64,000 nt of DNA, taken from contig CAJTSQ010000001.1 of the NCBI GenBank assembly GCA_910578735.1, forward strand, positions 80,891 through 144,890, given 5' to 3'. Every line of letters starts with the position of its first letter. Position 1 is the first letter of the stretch. The stretch comes from an uncultured Oscillospiraceae bacterium. Lineage in GTDB: Bacteria > Bacillota > Clostridia > Oscillospirales > Oscillospiraceae. The notes under the pieces are model-generated. The model saw nothing but the letters and a program-made list of their open reading frames with translations, searched no databases and was not told where the DNA came from. Shown here in pieces: positions 1 through 8,496 of this stretch. A program made the translations under genes and the position numbers.

Positions 1-207
1 GTGGACCTGCCGCTGCTGCTTCTCCCACACCTGGTTGCTGGTCTCGATCCGGCGGCGGGACATAATGTCCCGCAGGACTAGGGCGCAGGCCTTAAACATA
101 TGGGTATTGGTAGCGGTCTCCACCGTACAGCCAAAATTGCGCTGGAGCTTGCCAGCGATCATCTCTGTAAGCTGTTCTCTGTTGTATTCCGGGGTATATT
201 CCATCAT
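1..207 (-). CDS. glgP: Glycogen/alpha-glucan phosphorylase, N-terminal part
   Basis: Only the first 69 codons are present; the gene runs off the left edge. Family members (GT35, PLP-dependent, cytoplasmic) release glucose-1-phosphate from glycogen. The peptide has the usual N-terminal helices and ends in VWEKQQRQVH, which in the family directly precedes the YLSLEF segment. I chose the first of two adjacent ATGs because AGGAGG lies just upstream. A good promoter sits about 60 bases further upstream. The family call rests on this short segment. Confidence 0.8.
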   Translation of the reverse strand, partial: MMEYTPEYNREQLTEMIAGKLQRNFGCTVETATNTHMFKACALVLRDIMSRRRIETSNQVWEKQQRQVH

Positions 208-267
208 AACAGTGCCTCCTGTATGTGTAGTATCAGAAGGAAAGGGCACGCCCTCTCATGCCAGCTT

Positions 268-296
268 ATTTTAACAGATTTTGAAAGGGCCGTCAA
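268..296 (-). promoter_or_regulatory. Sigma-A-type promoter of glgP
   Basis: On the minus strand TTGACG (291-296) and TAAAAT (268-273) are separated by exactly 17 bases and point at glgP. Confidence 0.65.
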
Positions 297-389
297 CGGC
301 GGGGCCGGTAAAAAAAGAGATTTTTAGGGCTGATGCGAAAATACCGGCATGAACGGCCGGGAAACAACAGACAGATCACGGCAAACCGC

Positions 390-416
390 TAAAGTTTTTC
401 ACTCAACGGCCGATAT
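390..416 (+). promoter_or_regulatory. Sigma-28 (flagellar) type promoter
   Basis: TAAA at 390-393 and GCCGATAT at 409-416 are separated by 15 bases. This matches the FliA/SigD consensus (TAAA, 15 bases, GCCGATAA) except at the last base. It lies 33 bases before the start codon of the acidic protein gene, and no sigma-A promoter is obvious there. The match is read by eye. Confidence 0.6.
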
Positions 417-449
417 ATGAAATAAGATTTGTCAAAAGGAGGTGTCGGG

Positions 450-785
450 ATGGAAATACGGGACACGGTGAACAGCGAGAACGCCGGCCGCCCGCAAAGC
501 CCGGACCAAGGGCCCGGGGCGCGGATTGTCAAGGACCTGTTTGAGCCGGAGCGCCAGTGGACAGAGCGGACGGAGGAGGAGCAGGTAGAGGCCGCCGCCG
601 CCCTGTACGAGCGGGCGGCCCGGCAGTGGATGCCCGCCGCCCCGGAGGCTCCGGACCCGGAGGACGCGGAGGAGCTGGAGGCCCGCTCCCAGCAGCTGAA
701 GCTCCAGCAGAAGTGCCAAGACATCGCGGCCCTGATGATGGTGGAGGAGCTGGAGGAGGAGCTGGACGGCGAGGATACCAAGTAA
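450..785 (+). CDS. Small acidic coiled-coil protein, unknown function
   Basis: This 111-residue protein has no signal peptide or membrane segment that I can see. It is very rich in Glu and Ala and its second half (about residues 70-108) should be helical or coiled coil, ending in a run of Glu-Leu. The start at ATG 450 is preceded by AAAGGAGG. It lies 12 bases before a second acidic gene that also begins MEIR, and both follow a sigma-28-like promoter. A structural or chaperone-like role linked to motility is possible but is only inferred from the promoter. I do not recognise the family. Confidence 0.65.
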   Translation: MEIRDTVNSENAGRPQSPDQGPGARIVKDLFEPERQWTERTEEEQVEAAAALYERAARQWMPAAPEAPDPEDAEELEARSQQLKLQQKCQDIAALMMVEELEEELDGEDTK

Positions 786-797
786 GGGGGGACAGAA

Positions 798-1367
798 ATG
801 GAGATCAGAAGCGTTCTGCGGGGAGAATATATCAGTTTTGCCGCCTCCGCCCCTCCCAGGGGGAAGACAGAGACGGCTGCGCCTGACCTTCAGGACTCCG
901 CCGACCGGGTGGAGCTGTCCCGCCGGTGGATAGAACAGATGGAGCAGCAGAACGCGCAGCTGCGGGCGCTGTTGGAGCAGCCTGCGGGAGAGCGGGAAGG
1001 TGAAGACGAAGGCGGCCTGTTGGGCTATATGAAGACTGAGGAGGAAAAGCTGGACAGTCTGTCCGAGGCGCTGGATATCCAGATGAAATGCCTGAAAATC
1101 GCGATGAACATCATGAAGGGCAAAAAAGTTCCGCCCCAGGACGAGCGGTATCTGATGGAACACGACCCAAGCGGCTATAAGATGGCTATGGCCATGAAGG
1201 TCTTGGTCAAGGAGGACAAAAAGGAGTGTAAAAGCGTTCTGGACGACGAGGATAAAGACGGGGACAAGACAGAGGAATCCTCTGACAGCGGAGAGCCCGC
1301 TCCAACGGAAAGCCCCTCCGGCGAAAGCGGGGAGGCCGCGTCCTCCGGCAGCGGAGAGGCGGAATAG
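798..1367 (+). CDS. Acidic coiled-coil protein with low-complexity tail, unknown function
   Basis: This 189-residue protein begins MEIR like its upstream neighbour. The middle (about residues 50-140) is predicted helical and contains a distinctive block around LDIQMKCLKIAMNIMKGKKV and DERYLMEHDP. The last 40 residues are a Ser/Gly/Glu-rich disordered tail. There is no signal peptide or membrane span. It starts 12 bases after the preceding gene behind a GGGGGG-type ribosome site, and the operon ends at a strong terminator. I do not recognise the family. Shared context suggests it works with the upstream acidic protein, possibly in a sigma-28 regulon. Confidence 0.65.
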   Translation: MEIRSVLRGEYISFAASAPPRGKTETAAPDLQDSADRVELSRRWIEQMEQQNAQLRALLEQPAGEREGEDEGGLLGYMKTEEEKLDSLSEALDIQMKCLKIAMNIMKGKKVPPQDERYLMEHDPSGYKMAMAMKVLVKEDKKECKSVLDDEDKDGDKTEESSDSGEPAPTESPSGESGEAASSGSGEAE

Positions 1368-1371
1368 CTTT

Positions 1372-1410
1372 AAAAAGGCCCGGCAGACTGCGACCTGCCG
1401 GGCCTTTCTT
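1372..1410. terminator. Bidirectional rho-independent terminator
   Basis: A 13-bp perfect stem (1374-1386 with 1395-1407) has A/T-rich flanks on both sides. It separates the convergent acidic-protein operon and recR. Confidence 0.85.
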
Positions 1411-2011
1411 ATATCTCCCGCCGGCCCTCCAGGGCCCGGACCAGGGTAGCGTCATCGGCATACTCCAGGTGGCTGCCCACCGGGATGCCGTAGGCCAGGC
1501 GGGTCACCTTTACCTGAAAGGGCTTCAGCAGCCGGGACAGGTACATGGCAGTGGCCTCCCCCTCGGTGTCCGGGTTGGTGGCCATAATGACCTCCTCGAT
1601 CCCCCCGGCGGCCACCCGCTCCACCAGGGAGCGGATATACAGGTCATCCGGTCCCACGTGGTTCATGGGGGACAACACCCCGTGGAGGACGTGGTACAGC
1701 CCGTTGTACTCCCGGCTGCGCTCCATGGCCACCACATCCTTGGGGTCGGCCACCACGCAGATGGTTGCCCCGTCCCGCTTGGCGCTGGCGCAGACGGGAC
1801 AGGGGCCCTCCCCCTCGGTCAGATTCTGACAGATGGGGCAGGTGTGGATATGGGCCTTGGCATCGGTGATGGCCCGTGCGAAGGCGGTGGCCTCCTCCTC
1901 GGGGAGGGACAGCACATGGAAGGCCAGCCGCTGGGCGGACTTGACGCCCACCCCGGGCAGCTTGGCAAAGTGCTCCACCAGATTTTCAAGGGCAGGGGGA
2001 AAATACTGCAT
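1409..2011 (-). CDS. recR: Recombination mediator protein RecR
   Basis: RecR works with RecF and RecO to load RecA at single-stranded gaps during recombinational repair. The 200-residue length is normal. In order there is an N-terminal helix-hairpin-helix region (LPGVGVKSAQRLAFHVL), a four-Cys zinc site (CPIC and CPVC, about residues 57-73) and a Toprim domain (CVVADPKD onward). The start at 2011 is preceded by GGAGG, and in-frame upstream codons lack homology. It lies downstream of rpe on the same strand. The frequent partners dnaX and ybaB are not adjacent here. Confidence 0.95.
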   Translation of the reverse strand: MQYFPPALENLVEHFAKLPGVGVKSAQRLAFHVLSLPEEEATAFARAITDAKAHIHTCPICQNLTEGEGPCPVCASAKRDGATICVVADPKDVVAMERSREYNGLYHVLHGVLSPMNHVGPDDLYIRSLVERVAAGGIEEVIMATNPDTEGEATAMYLSRLLKPFQVKVTRLAYGIPVGSHLEYADDATLVRALEGRREI

Positions 2012-2056
2012 GGGAAGAACCTCCAATAGGGATTGTATGGGCGCACAATTGCGCTC

Positions 2057-2088
2057 AAAAGCCCCCCTTGCTAAAGGGGACCTTTTAG
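2057..2088. repeat. Fragment of the GAATCCCCC palindromic repeat, possible terminator of rpe
   Basis: AAAAGCCCCCCTTGC and AAGGGGACCTTTT form a hairpin overlapping the rpe stop codon. The sequence matches the inner arm of the longer repeats at 31.8, 36.3 and 49.2 kb. On the minus strand it ends in CTTTTG, so it may terminate rpe. Confidence 0.5.
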
Positions 2089-2729
2089 GTGCGCAGCGCC
2101 TGAATGGCCCCGGGGATATCCGCCGCCCCATAGACAGCGGAGCCGGCCACCAGCACGTTGGCCCCGGCCTCTGTCACCAGGGGGGCGGTTTTGGGGGAAA
2201 TGCCTCCGTCCACCTCAAGCTCACAGGCGGGGTTATATTTCTCAATGAGGGCGCGCACCCGGCGGATGACATCCAGCTGCTCCTCCATAAAGGCCTGGCC
2301 GCCGAAGCCGGGCTCCACCGTCATCACCAGCACCATGTCCAGCTGCTCCAGGTAGGGCAGGACAGCCTCCGCCTTGGTGATGGGCCGCAGGGCCACCGCC
2401 TTCTTCACCCCGCACTCCCCCATGAGCCTGAGGGCCTCCGCGATGCGGGTGGGGTGATCGGCCTCCAGGTGGACGGACAGCAGATCCGCCCCCGCTTTGG
2501 CAAAGGCCTCCACATACCGCGCCGGCTTTTCCACCATCATGTGGACGTCCAGGAACATATCGGTACACTTGCGGATGGATTTGACCACCGGCACGCCGAT
2601 GGTGATGTTGGGCACAAAGGCGCCGTCCATTACATCTACATGGAGATAGTCGGCGGAGGACACCTTTTTGATGTCCCGCTCCAGATTGGCAAAGTCGGCG
2701 GACAGGATCGAGGGCGCGATTTTAATCAT
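2085..2729 (-). CDS. rpe: Ribulose-phosphate 3-epimerase
   Basis: This enzyme interconverts ribulose-5-phosphate and xylulose-5-phosphate in the pentose phosphate pathway. The 214 residues form a TIM barrel with family signatures: APSILSADFANL at the N-terminus, the metal and catalytic acid strand HVDVMDGAFVPN, LLSVHLEADH, MTVEPGFGGQ and the phosphate-binding VDGGI. The start at 2729 is supported by AAGGAGG; longer in-frame upstream codons read through GC-rich spacer without homology. It follows ilvA and precedes recR on the minus strand. Confidence 0.95.
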   Translation of the reverse strand: MIKIAPSILSADFANLERDIKKVSSADYLHVDVMDGAFVPNITIGVPVVKSIRKCTDMFLDVHMMVEKPARYVEAFAKAGADLLSVHLEADHPTRIAEALRLMGECGVKKAVALRPITKAEAVLPYLEQLDMVLVMTVEPGFGGQAFMEEQLDVIRRVRALIEKYNPACELEVDGGISPKTAPLVTEAGANVLVAGSAVYGAADIPGAIQALRT

Positions 2730-2934
2730 AACAAATTCCTCCTTGCATGTGGACAGGCGCCGGGGATGACCCAGGCGCATAGGATAACCCAGCGGACGGA
2801 GGCCCCGGGCGGGGCGCGGGACTGCTCCTGACCGGACCCACGGCCCAAACCCGTCCTGACCGGCCCGGCCGGCCCGCCGCTTTTCAGATAGCCGCCCGCC
2901 GGGGCCTGTGTCCCGGCGGGCGGCAGGGGACAAC
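2730..2934. other. GC-rich ilvA-rpe spacer with a strong hairpin
   Basis: About 205 bases separate ilvA and rpe. A perfect 13-bp stem (2891-2903 with 2912-2924) lies just after the ilvA stop but has no T-run, so it is not a standard terminator. Downstream of it in the minus direction two copies of CCGGTCAGGA lie about 30 bases apart. I see no gene and no riboswitch that I recognise. Confidence 0.4.
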
Positions 2935-4155
2935 TCAGTTATAAAAGTCCGCCGTGTCCGTCTCCATGGCATAGAACCCCTCGGCCTGGAGGGCACTGAG
3001 AATCTGGGCCTTGTGTTCCAGACCAAAGGCCTCCAGGGTAACCCGCAGTTCCACCCCGGACTGGCGGTTGATATTGACAAACTGGTTGTGTTCCAGCTTG
3101 ATGACGTTGCCGTTGTTGGCGGCCAGAATCTGGGCCACCGCCAGCAGGGAGCCGGGCCGGTCCGGGAGCTGGACGGCGAAGGTGAAGATGCGTCCCCGCC
3201 GGATCAGCCCGTGCTGGACCAGGGAGGACATGGTGATCACATCCATATTGCCCCCGGAGAGGACACAGACCACGTTTTTGCCCTCGTACCCCAGGCGGCG
3301 CAGGGCGGCCACCGGCAGCAGGCCGGCGTTCTCCACCACCATCTTGTGCCGCTCCATGATATCCAGGAAGGCCTCCACCAGCTCACTGTCGTCGATGGTA
3401 ATCACCCGGTCCACATTTTTCTGTACATAGGGGAAGACCAGGTCACCGGGGGTCTTCACCGCCACGCCGTCGGCGATGGTGGTGGCGGCGGGGAGGGTGA
3501 GCACATGCCCCGCCTCCAGGCTGGCCTGCATGGAGGCGGCCCCGGTGGGCTCCACCCCGATGACCTCCACGTGGGGGTTGAGCAGCTTGGCCAGGGTGGA
3601 CACGCCCGCCGCCAGCCCGCCGCCCCCGATGGGCACCAGGATAGCCTCCACGTCGGGCAGGTCCTGGAAAATCTCATAGGCGATGGTGCCCTGTCCGGTG
3701 GCCAGAGTCAGGTCATTGAACGGATGGACATAGGTGAGCCCCTCTTCCTCGGCCATTTTTGCGGCCAGCTCGGCGGCGTCGTCAAAGACCTCGCCGTGGA
3801 GCACTACCTTGGCCCCGTAGTCCTTAGTGTTGTTCACCTTCACCAGGGGGGTGGTGGTGGGCATGACGATGGTGGCCGCCACCCCGGCGGCCTGGGCGGC
3901 GTAGGCCACCCCTTGGGCGTGGTTGCCGGCGGAGGCGGTGACCAGGCCCCGCTCCTTCTCCTCCTGGGAGAGGGTGCTGATTTTAAAGTAGGCGCCCCGA
4001 ATCTTATAGGCCCCGGTGACCTGCATGTTCTCCGGCTTGAGATAGACCGAGTTCCCGCAGGTTTTGGACAGGTAGGGGGAATGGATCAGGGGCGTGGGCC
4101 GCAGAACGTTTTGCAAAACGCTCCGGGCGGATTTAAAGGACTCCAGGGTAAGCAT
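2935..4155 (-). CDS. ilvA: Threonine ammonia-lyase (threonine dehydratase) with ACT domain
   Basis: This PLP enzyme deaminates threonine to 2-oxobutyrate, for isoleucine synthesis or catabolism. The 406-residue protein has the PLP lysine in TGAYKIRGAYFK (Lys51), the phosphate-binding glycine loop PIGGGGLAAG, and a C-terminal ACT-like segment (about 325-406, with LPDRPGSLLAVAQIL). The length and single ACT domain fit the short or catabolic-type enzymes rather than the long biosynthetic IlvA with two ACT-like domains. The start at 4155 has AAAGGAG upstream and an excellent promoter 41 bases before it. Confidence 0.92.
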   Translation of the reverse strand: MLTLESFKSARSVLQNVLRPTPLIHSPYLSKTCGNSVYLKPENMQVTGAYKIRGAYFKISTLSQEEKERGLVTASAGNHAQGVAYAAQAAGVAATIVMPTTTPLVKVNNTKDYGAKVVLHGEVFDDAAELAAKMAEEEGLTYVHPFNDLTLATGQGTIAYEIFQDLPDVEAILVPIGGGGLAAGVSTLAKLLNPHVEVIGVEPTGAASMQASLEAGHVLTLPAATTIADGVAVKTPGDLVFPYVQKNVDRVITIDDSELVEAFLDIMERHKMVVENAGLLPVAALRRLGYEGKNVVCVLSGGNMDVITMSSLVQHGLIRRGRIFTFAVQLPDRPGSLLAVAQILAANNGNVIKLEHNQFVNINRQSGVELRVTLEAFGLEHKAQILSALQAEGFYAMETDTADFYN

Positions 4156-4195
4156 AGTCGGCGTCTCCTTTGTATAAAAAATCAGTGTACTCTTT

Positions 4196-4224
4196 ATCAT
4201 AATGATTTGAAGGGGAGAAGTCAA
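4196..4224 (-). promoter_or_regulatory. Sigma-A promoter of ilvA
   Basis: On the minus strand TTGACT (4219-4224), a 17-base spacer and TATGAT (4196-4201) lie just upstream of the ilvA ribosome site. Confidence 0.8.
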
Positions 4225-4259
4225 TGAAAAATAGGACAAGTTTTGTGTTTGCCGGGAAG

Positions 4260-4500
4260 TATTGTTAATTTTTCCAGCCCGGCTTTGAGACGCCAAATAT
4301 CCGCCTGGCGTCCAGCCGGTCCAACTTTACCGCCCAGCTCCAGCAGGCGCGGATGGCCCCCCCAGGCTCAGGACACCGCTTCTCTGTCCAGCCTGAGCTA
4401 CCAGCGGCGGGACGCTAGCGGACCGGTGTGGAATGCTCTGGGAGATGATATGGCGGTACTGTCTTGCTCAATATTGTGAAGCAGATGGCAAAAAACTGTG
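4260..4500. other. Intergenic region without a recognised gene
   Basis: This stretch lies between the divergent ilvA and MATE promoters. It holds small inverted repeats (GACGCC with GGCGTC; GCTCAGGACA with TGTCC-GCCTGAGC). The open frames on either strand lack ribosome sites and recognisable family motifs. It may be degraded coding sequence. Confidence 0.4.
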
Positions 4501-4510
4501 CAAACCACCA

Positions 4511-4539
4511 TTGACATAAAAATTCGATCCCTCTATAAT
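4511..4539 (+). promoter_or_regulatory. Sigma-A promoter of the MATE exporter gene
   Basis: TTGACA (4511-4516), a 17-base spacer and TATAAT (4534-4539) form a consensus promoter about 84 bases before the start codon. Confidence 0.85.
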
Positions 4540-4622
4540 AGGCTCCTGGGCGATAAAAGAGAGAAAAATTGCGGATTCCCTCCAATGGGCGGCAATTTTG
4601 AGTCTAAAGGAGGAAATTTAAC

Positions 4623-6002
4623 ATGGCACAACCTGCGCAAGAGAACAAGATGGGCGTTATGCCGGAGAACAAGCTGCTGCTGAACATGGCCCTGCCCATG
4701 ATCGTGTCCATGCTGATCCAGGCCTGTTACAACATTGTGGACAGCTACTTTGTAGCCAAATTGAGCCAGGACGCCCTGAACGCGGTATCCCTGGCCTTTC
4801 CGGTGCAGAACCTGATGATCGCCGTGGCGGTGGGCACCGGGGTGGGCATCAACGCCCTGCTCTCCCGCAGTCTGGGCCAGAAGGACTTTGACCGGGCCAA
4901 CCGCACCGCCATGAACGGGATGCTGTTGGAGATCGTAAGCGGATTGGCGTTCACCGTCCTGGGCTTGACCTGCGTCCGGCAGTTCTACACCGTCCAGACC
5001 GACATCACCCGCATCGTAGAATACGGCGTCGACTATCTGACTATTATCGCCGGGTGCAGCATGGGTATCTTTGTCTCGGTGGCCACGGAGCGTCTGGTTC
5101 AGGCCACCGGGCGGACGGTGTACGCCATGATAATCCAGGGCACCGGCTCGGTCATCAACCTGATCCTGGACCCCATCCTTATCTTCGGTCTGGGCCCCTT
5201 CCCCCGGCTGGAGGTGGCGGGAGCCGCCGTAGCTACCGTGGCCGGCCAGATCGTTGGCGGGCTGGTGGGGCTGTACCTGTCTCTCACCCACAACCCGGAA
5301 ATTCAGATGTCCGTCAGGGGCCTGAAGCCCAGCCGCAGCATCATCAGCGGCATCTACAGCGTGGGTCTGCCCTCCATCATTATGCAGTCCATCGGCTCGG
5401 TAATGGTGTTCGGCATGAACCAGATTCTCATCTCCTTCACCTCCACCGCCACGGCGGTGTTTGGCATCTATTTCAAGCTCCAATCATTCATCTTCATGCC
5501 CGTGTTCGGCCTGAACAACGGCATGGTGCCCATTGTGGCCTACAACTATGGGGCCCGAAATCCGGAGCGGATCATCAAAACCGCAAAGCTCAGTGTGATG
5601 TACGCTGTGGGCATTATGGCGATTGGTCTGGCCCTGTTTCAGATCTTCCCCGATGTGTTCCTCAGTCTCTTCGAGGCGGAGGGGGAGGAGGCCGGCGACC
5701 TGCTGGCCATCGGCGTGCCCGCCCTGCGGATCATCTCCACCAGCTTCCTGATGGCCGGATTCTGCATTGTGGCAGGCTCGGTGTTCCAGGCTCTGGGCCA
5801 CGGGATGCTGTCCCTGGCGGTATCGGTGGTGCGCCAGTTGGTGGTACTCCTGCCGGTAGCCTTCGTCCTGGCCCGGCTGGGCGGACTGCATGTGGTCTGG
5901 TGGTCCTACCCCCTCGCCGAGCTGTTCTCCACCACCCTCAGCGCCCTGTTCCTCTACTGGGTCTACAAGAAAGAGATCGCCTCTATGCGGGAGAAAGAAT
6001 AG
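4623..6002 (+). CDS. MATE family multidrug/cation antiporter
   Basis: This 459-residue inner-membrane protein has about twelve hydrophobic segments and the internal two-fold organisation of MATE (MatE) transporters, which export drugs or metabolites using a Na+ or H+ gradient. Typical features are the first-helix block LPMIVSMLIQACYNIVDSYF and the middle segment FGLNNGMVPIVAYNYGA. The start is set by AAAGGAGG nine bases before ATG. It is monocistronic behind a consensus promoter. The substrate cannot be told from sequence. Confidence 0.92.
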   Translation: MAQPAQENKMGVMPENKLLLNMALPMIVSMLIQACYNIVDSYFVAKLSQDALNAVSLAFPVQNLMIAVAVGTGVGINALLSRSLGQKDFDRANRTAMNGMLLEIVSGLAFTVLGLTCVRQFYTVQTDITRIVEYGVDYLTIIAGCSMGIFVSVATERLVQATGRTVYAMIIQGTGSVINLILDPILIFGLGPFPRLEVAGAAVATVAGQIVGGLVGLYLSLTHNPEIQMSVRGLKPSRSIISGIYSVGLPSIIMQSIGSVMVFGMNQILISFTSTATAVFGIYFKLQSFIFMPVFGLNNGMVPIVAYNYGARNPERIIKTAKLSVMYAVGIMAIGLALFQIFPDVFLSLFEAEGEEAGDLLAIGVPALRIISTSFLMAGFCIVAGSVFQALGHGMLSLAVSVVRQLVVLLPVAFVLARLGGLHVVWWSYPLAELFSTTLSALFLYWVYKKEIASMREKE

Positions 6003-6011
6003 TACGGAATA

Positions 6012-6059
6012 GTAGGGGCGCGCAATCTGCGTCTGCGGGTGGCCCTTGGCCGCCCCTGC
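6012..6059. repeat. GTAGGGGCG...CGCCCCTGC intergenic palindrome
   Basis: GTAGGGGCG and CGCCCCTGC are inverted and flank a variable GC-rich core just after the MATE stop codon. The same ends recur at 8.5, 27.7, 30.3, 46.3 and 50.7 kb. Confidence 0.6.
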
Positions 6060-6111
6060 ACACGGGGTGCAAACTTCATTACTTCGTACATTTTGCTTCA
6101 CAAAATACAAT

Positions 6112-6153
6112 CCTCAGTCAGCTTCGGCTGACAGCTCCTTTGCCAAGGGAGCC
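6112..6153. repeat. CAGTCAGC/GCTGACAGC double-hairpin repeat
   Basis: Two consecutive small hairpins (CAGTCAGC-TTCG-GCTGACAG, then GCTCCTTTGCCAAGGGAGC) make a compact palindromic unit. Its layout resembles the larger GAATCCCCC elements in this window. Confidence 0.5.
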
Positions 6154-6189
6154 TTTCCCTGCGGGGGACGGGGGATTTTTGACAAATTG

Positions 6190-6221
6190 AAAAGCCCGCT
6201 CCTTCGGGAGCGGGCCCTTTT
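6190..6221 (-). terminator. Terminator of the EF-G-like gene
   Basis: The GCCCGCTCC stem with a TTCG loop and flanking A/T runs lies 10 bases past the stop codon. Confidence 0.8.
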
Positions 6222-6230
6222 GATTGCGGT

Positions 6231-8303
6231 TTATTCCTCCAGCATAGCCTTGGCGGCGGCGATGGCCTTCTCCTGGGCGGCGGGGGGGCAGTCCTCATAG
6301 CGGACAAAGTGGAAGGTATAGCTGCCCCGGGACTGGGTCATGGCCCGCAGGTCGATGGCGTAGCTGGTCATCTCGGCCATAGGCACCTCGGCCTCGATGA
6401 CCTGGTCGCCGTCGCCGGTGGGATTCATACCCATCACGCGGCCCCGGCGCTTGTTCAGATCACCGATGACATCGCCCATGTAGCTGTCGGGCACGGTGAC
6501 CTTCAGCTCGCCTACGGGCTCCAGCAGCACGGGGTTGGCCTCTGGCATGGCGGCCTTGTAGGCCAGCTGGGCGGCGGTCTTAAAGGCGATTTCAGAGGAG
6601 TCCACCGGGTGGTAGCTTCCATCGTAGAGCACGGCCTTCAGGTTGACCACGGGGTAGCCGGCAAGGGGACCGTGGACACAGGCCTCCCGCAGGCCCTTCT
6701 CCACGGCAGGGAAGAAGTTCTTGGGCACAGAGCCGCCGAAGACCTCCTCGGCAAAGACCATCTGCTCCTCGTCTGGGTTGGGCTCAAAGCGGATCCACAC
6801 GTCGCCGAACTGGCCGGAGCCGCCGGTCTGTTTCTTATGCCGCCCCTGCTTCTCCACCTTTTTTCGGATTTTCTCCCGGTAAGGCACCCGGGTCTCGCTG
6901 AGGACGGCCTCCACGTTGAAACGGCTCTTCAGCTTGGCCACCAGCACATCCACCTGGATGTCGCCAGTGCCGGTGAGCACCATCTGATGGGTCTCGCCGT
7001 TGTTCACCAGGGTGAAGGAGGGGTCCTCCTCGTTCAGGCGGTTCAGGCCCTGGGCCACCTTGTCCTCCTGTCCCCGGGTCTTGGGGGCGATGGCCACAGA
7101 GTAGCAGGGTTCGGCGAAGGGAATCTGCTTCAGGCTCACCACCTTGCGGCTGTCGCACAGGGTGTCGCCCGTCTTCACCTTGTCCATCTTGCCGATGGCG
7201 CCGATGTCGCCGCAGCTCAGGTCCTTGACCTCCTCAGCCTTCTTGCCCTTCATCACATACAGCCGGCCCAGCTTCTCAGTGGCGCCGGTGCGGGAGTTGA
7301 CCAGGGTGAGGTCAGAGGTGATATGGCCTGACATCACCTTGATAAAGGAGTACTTGCCATACTGATCGGAGACGGTTTTAAATACAAAAGCGGTGGGCAC
7401 GCCGCCCGGGGAGACCACAAACTCCTCGGTCTCGCCATCGGGCTTGGTGGCCTTATGGTAGTTGCCCTCCATGGGGGTGGGCAGCAGCTCCATGATATAG
7501 TCCATCATCATCAGAGAACCCATGCAGTTGACGGCAGAGCCGCACAGCACGGGGAACAGGGACAGCTCCCGCACGCCCTGGCGCAGGCCCTGGATCATCT
7601 CGGGGTAGGTAAAGTCCTCGCCGTCGAAGAACTTATTCATAAACTCCTCGCTGGTCTCGGCCACCGACTCCTTCAGGGAGTCATAAAACTCGTCGATGAC
7701 ACCGGCCTTGCTGTCGGGCAGCTGAATCTCCACCCGCTGGAGCTTCTGCATCTCGTAGGCCCGCTTGTTCAGCACATCGATAATACCGGTGACCTTCTTG
7801 TTGTCGTCCCAGATGGGCACCACCAGGGGGGCGATCTTGTTGCCGTACTTGGCACGCAGGGCCTCGAAGGTGGCGTTGTAGTCGGAGTTGTCCTCGTCGG
7901 TCTTGGAGATGTAGATGAAGCGGGGCATGTTCCGCTCCTCGCAGTACTTCCAGGCCTTCTCCAGGCCCACAGAGATGCCGTCCTTGGCGGAGCAGACGAT
8001 GATAGCCGCGTCGGCGGCCCGGAGGGCCTCCATCACCTCGCCGGAGAAATCAAAGCCGCCCGGGGTGTCCAGCACGTTAATCTTGCAGCCCTTGTACTCC
8101 ACGGGGGCCACGGCCAGGGAAATGGAAATCTGGCGCTTGACCTCCTCCGGGTCATAGTCACAGACAGTGTTGCCGTCGGTGGCCTTACCCATGCGGTCAA
8201 TGGCCTTGGTCATGTACAGCAGGCTCTCGGCCAGGGCGGTCTTGCCACTGCCGCCATGCCCGATCAGGGCCACGTTGCGGATGTTTTGTACAGAATAGCT
8301 CAT
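6231..8303 (-). CDS. Elongation factor G-like translational GTPase
   Basis: This 690-residue protein has the five-domain EF-G architecture: GTPase domain, domain II, then domains III-V, with GSGQFGDVWIRFEPNP and EVPMAEMTSYAIDLR in the C-terminal half. The P-loop is GHGGSGKT instead of the EF-G AHIDAGKT. G3 is DTPGGFDF instead of DTPGH, and G4 is SKTD instead of NKMD. These changes mark the EF-G paralogue group rather than canonical FusA. Its precise role is not established. The start is ATG 8303, because the upstream in-frame GTG sits against the GGAG and leaves no spacing. Confidence 0.85.
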   Translation of the reverse strand: MSYSVQNIRNVALIGHGGSGKTALAESLLYMTKAIDRMGKATDGNTVCDYDPEEVKRQISISLAVAPVEYKGCKINVLDTPGGFDFSGEVMEALRAADAAIIVCSAKDGISVGLEKAWKYCEERNMPRFIYISKTDEDNSDYNATFEALRAKYGNKIAPLVVPIWDDNKKVTGIIDVLNKRAYEMQKLQRVEIQLPDSKAGVIDEFYDSLKESVAETSEEFMNKFFDGEDFTYPEMIQGLRQGVRELSLFPVLCGSAVNCMGSLMMMDYIMELLPTPMEGNYHKATKPDGETEEFVVSPGGVPTAFVFKTVSDQYGKYSFIKVMSGHITSDLTLVNSRTGATEKLGRLYVMKGKKAEEVKDLSCGDIGAIGKMDKVKTGDTLCDSRKVVSLKQIPFAEPCYSVAIAPKTRGQEDKVAQGLNRLNEEDPSFTLVNNGETHQMVLTGTGDIQVDVLVAKLKSRFNVEAVLSETRVPYREKIRKKVEKQGRHKKQTGGSGQFGDVWIRFEPNPDEEQMVFAEEVFGGSVPKNFFPAVEKGLREACVHGPLAGYPVVNLKAVLYDGSYHPVDSSEIAFKTAAQLAYKAAMPEANPVLLEPVGELKVTVPDSYMGDVIGDLNKRRGRVMGMNPTGDGDQVIEAEVPMAEMTSYAIDLRAMTQSRGSYTFHFVRYEDCPPAAQEKAIAAAKAMLEE

Positions 8304-8377
8304 AGTTGGTTCCACTCCTTATCGTTTGGTATCGCCCTGGACAAAACCCGATACAAAGGCGTTACACGCTGTTAGTC

Positions 8378-8406
8378 ATTATACACTAAAAGCACTTTCC
8401 TGACAA
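8378..8406 (-). promoter_or_regulatory. Sigma-A promoter of the EF-G-like gene
   Basis: On the minus strand TTGTCA (8401-8406), 17 bases and TATAAT (8378-8383) are followed by a leader of about 70 bases. Confidence 0.75.
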
Positions 8407-8496
8407 CTGTTTTTTTGAGGGATTTTGGTTTCAGGAAAAAAGCAGGGGCCGCCCCCCTGGGCGGCCCGCAAATTGCTGGCACGGTCAATAGAAAGA

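Noticed and set aside
2730..2934. Small SRP RNA (ffs) candidate in the ilvA-rpe spacer
   Set aside because: GGTCAGG is present, but the GGAA tetraloop helix and GGAAGCAG side of the SRP domain are missing.
4243..4479. Forward frame of 78 codons
   Set aside because: No ribosome site or family motif, and it runs across inverted repeats and the MATE promoter side.
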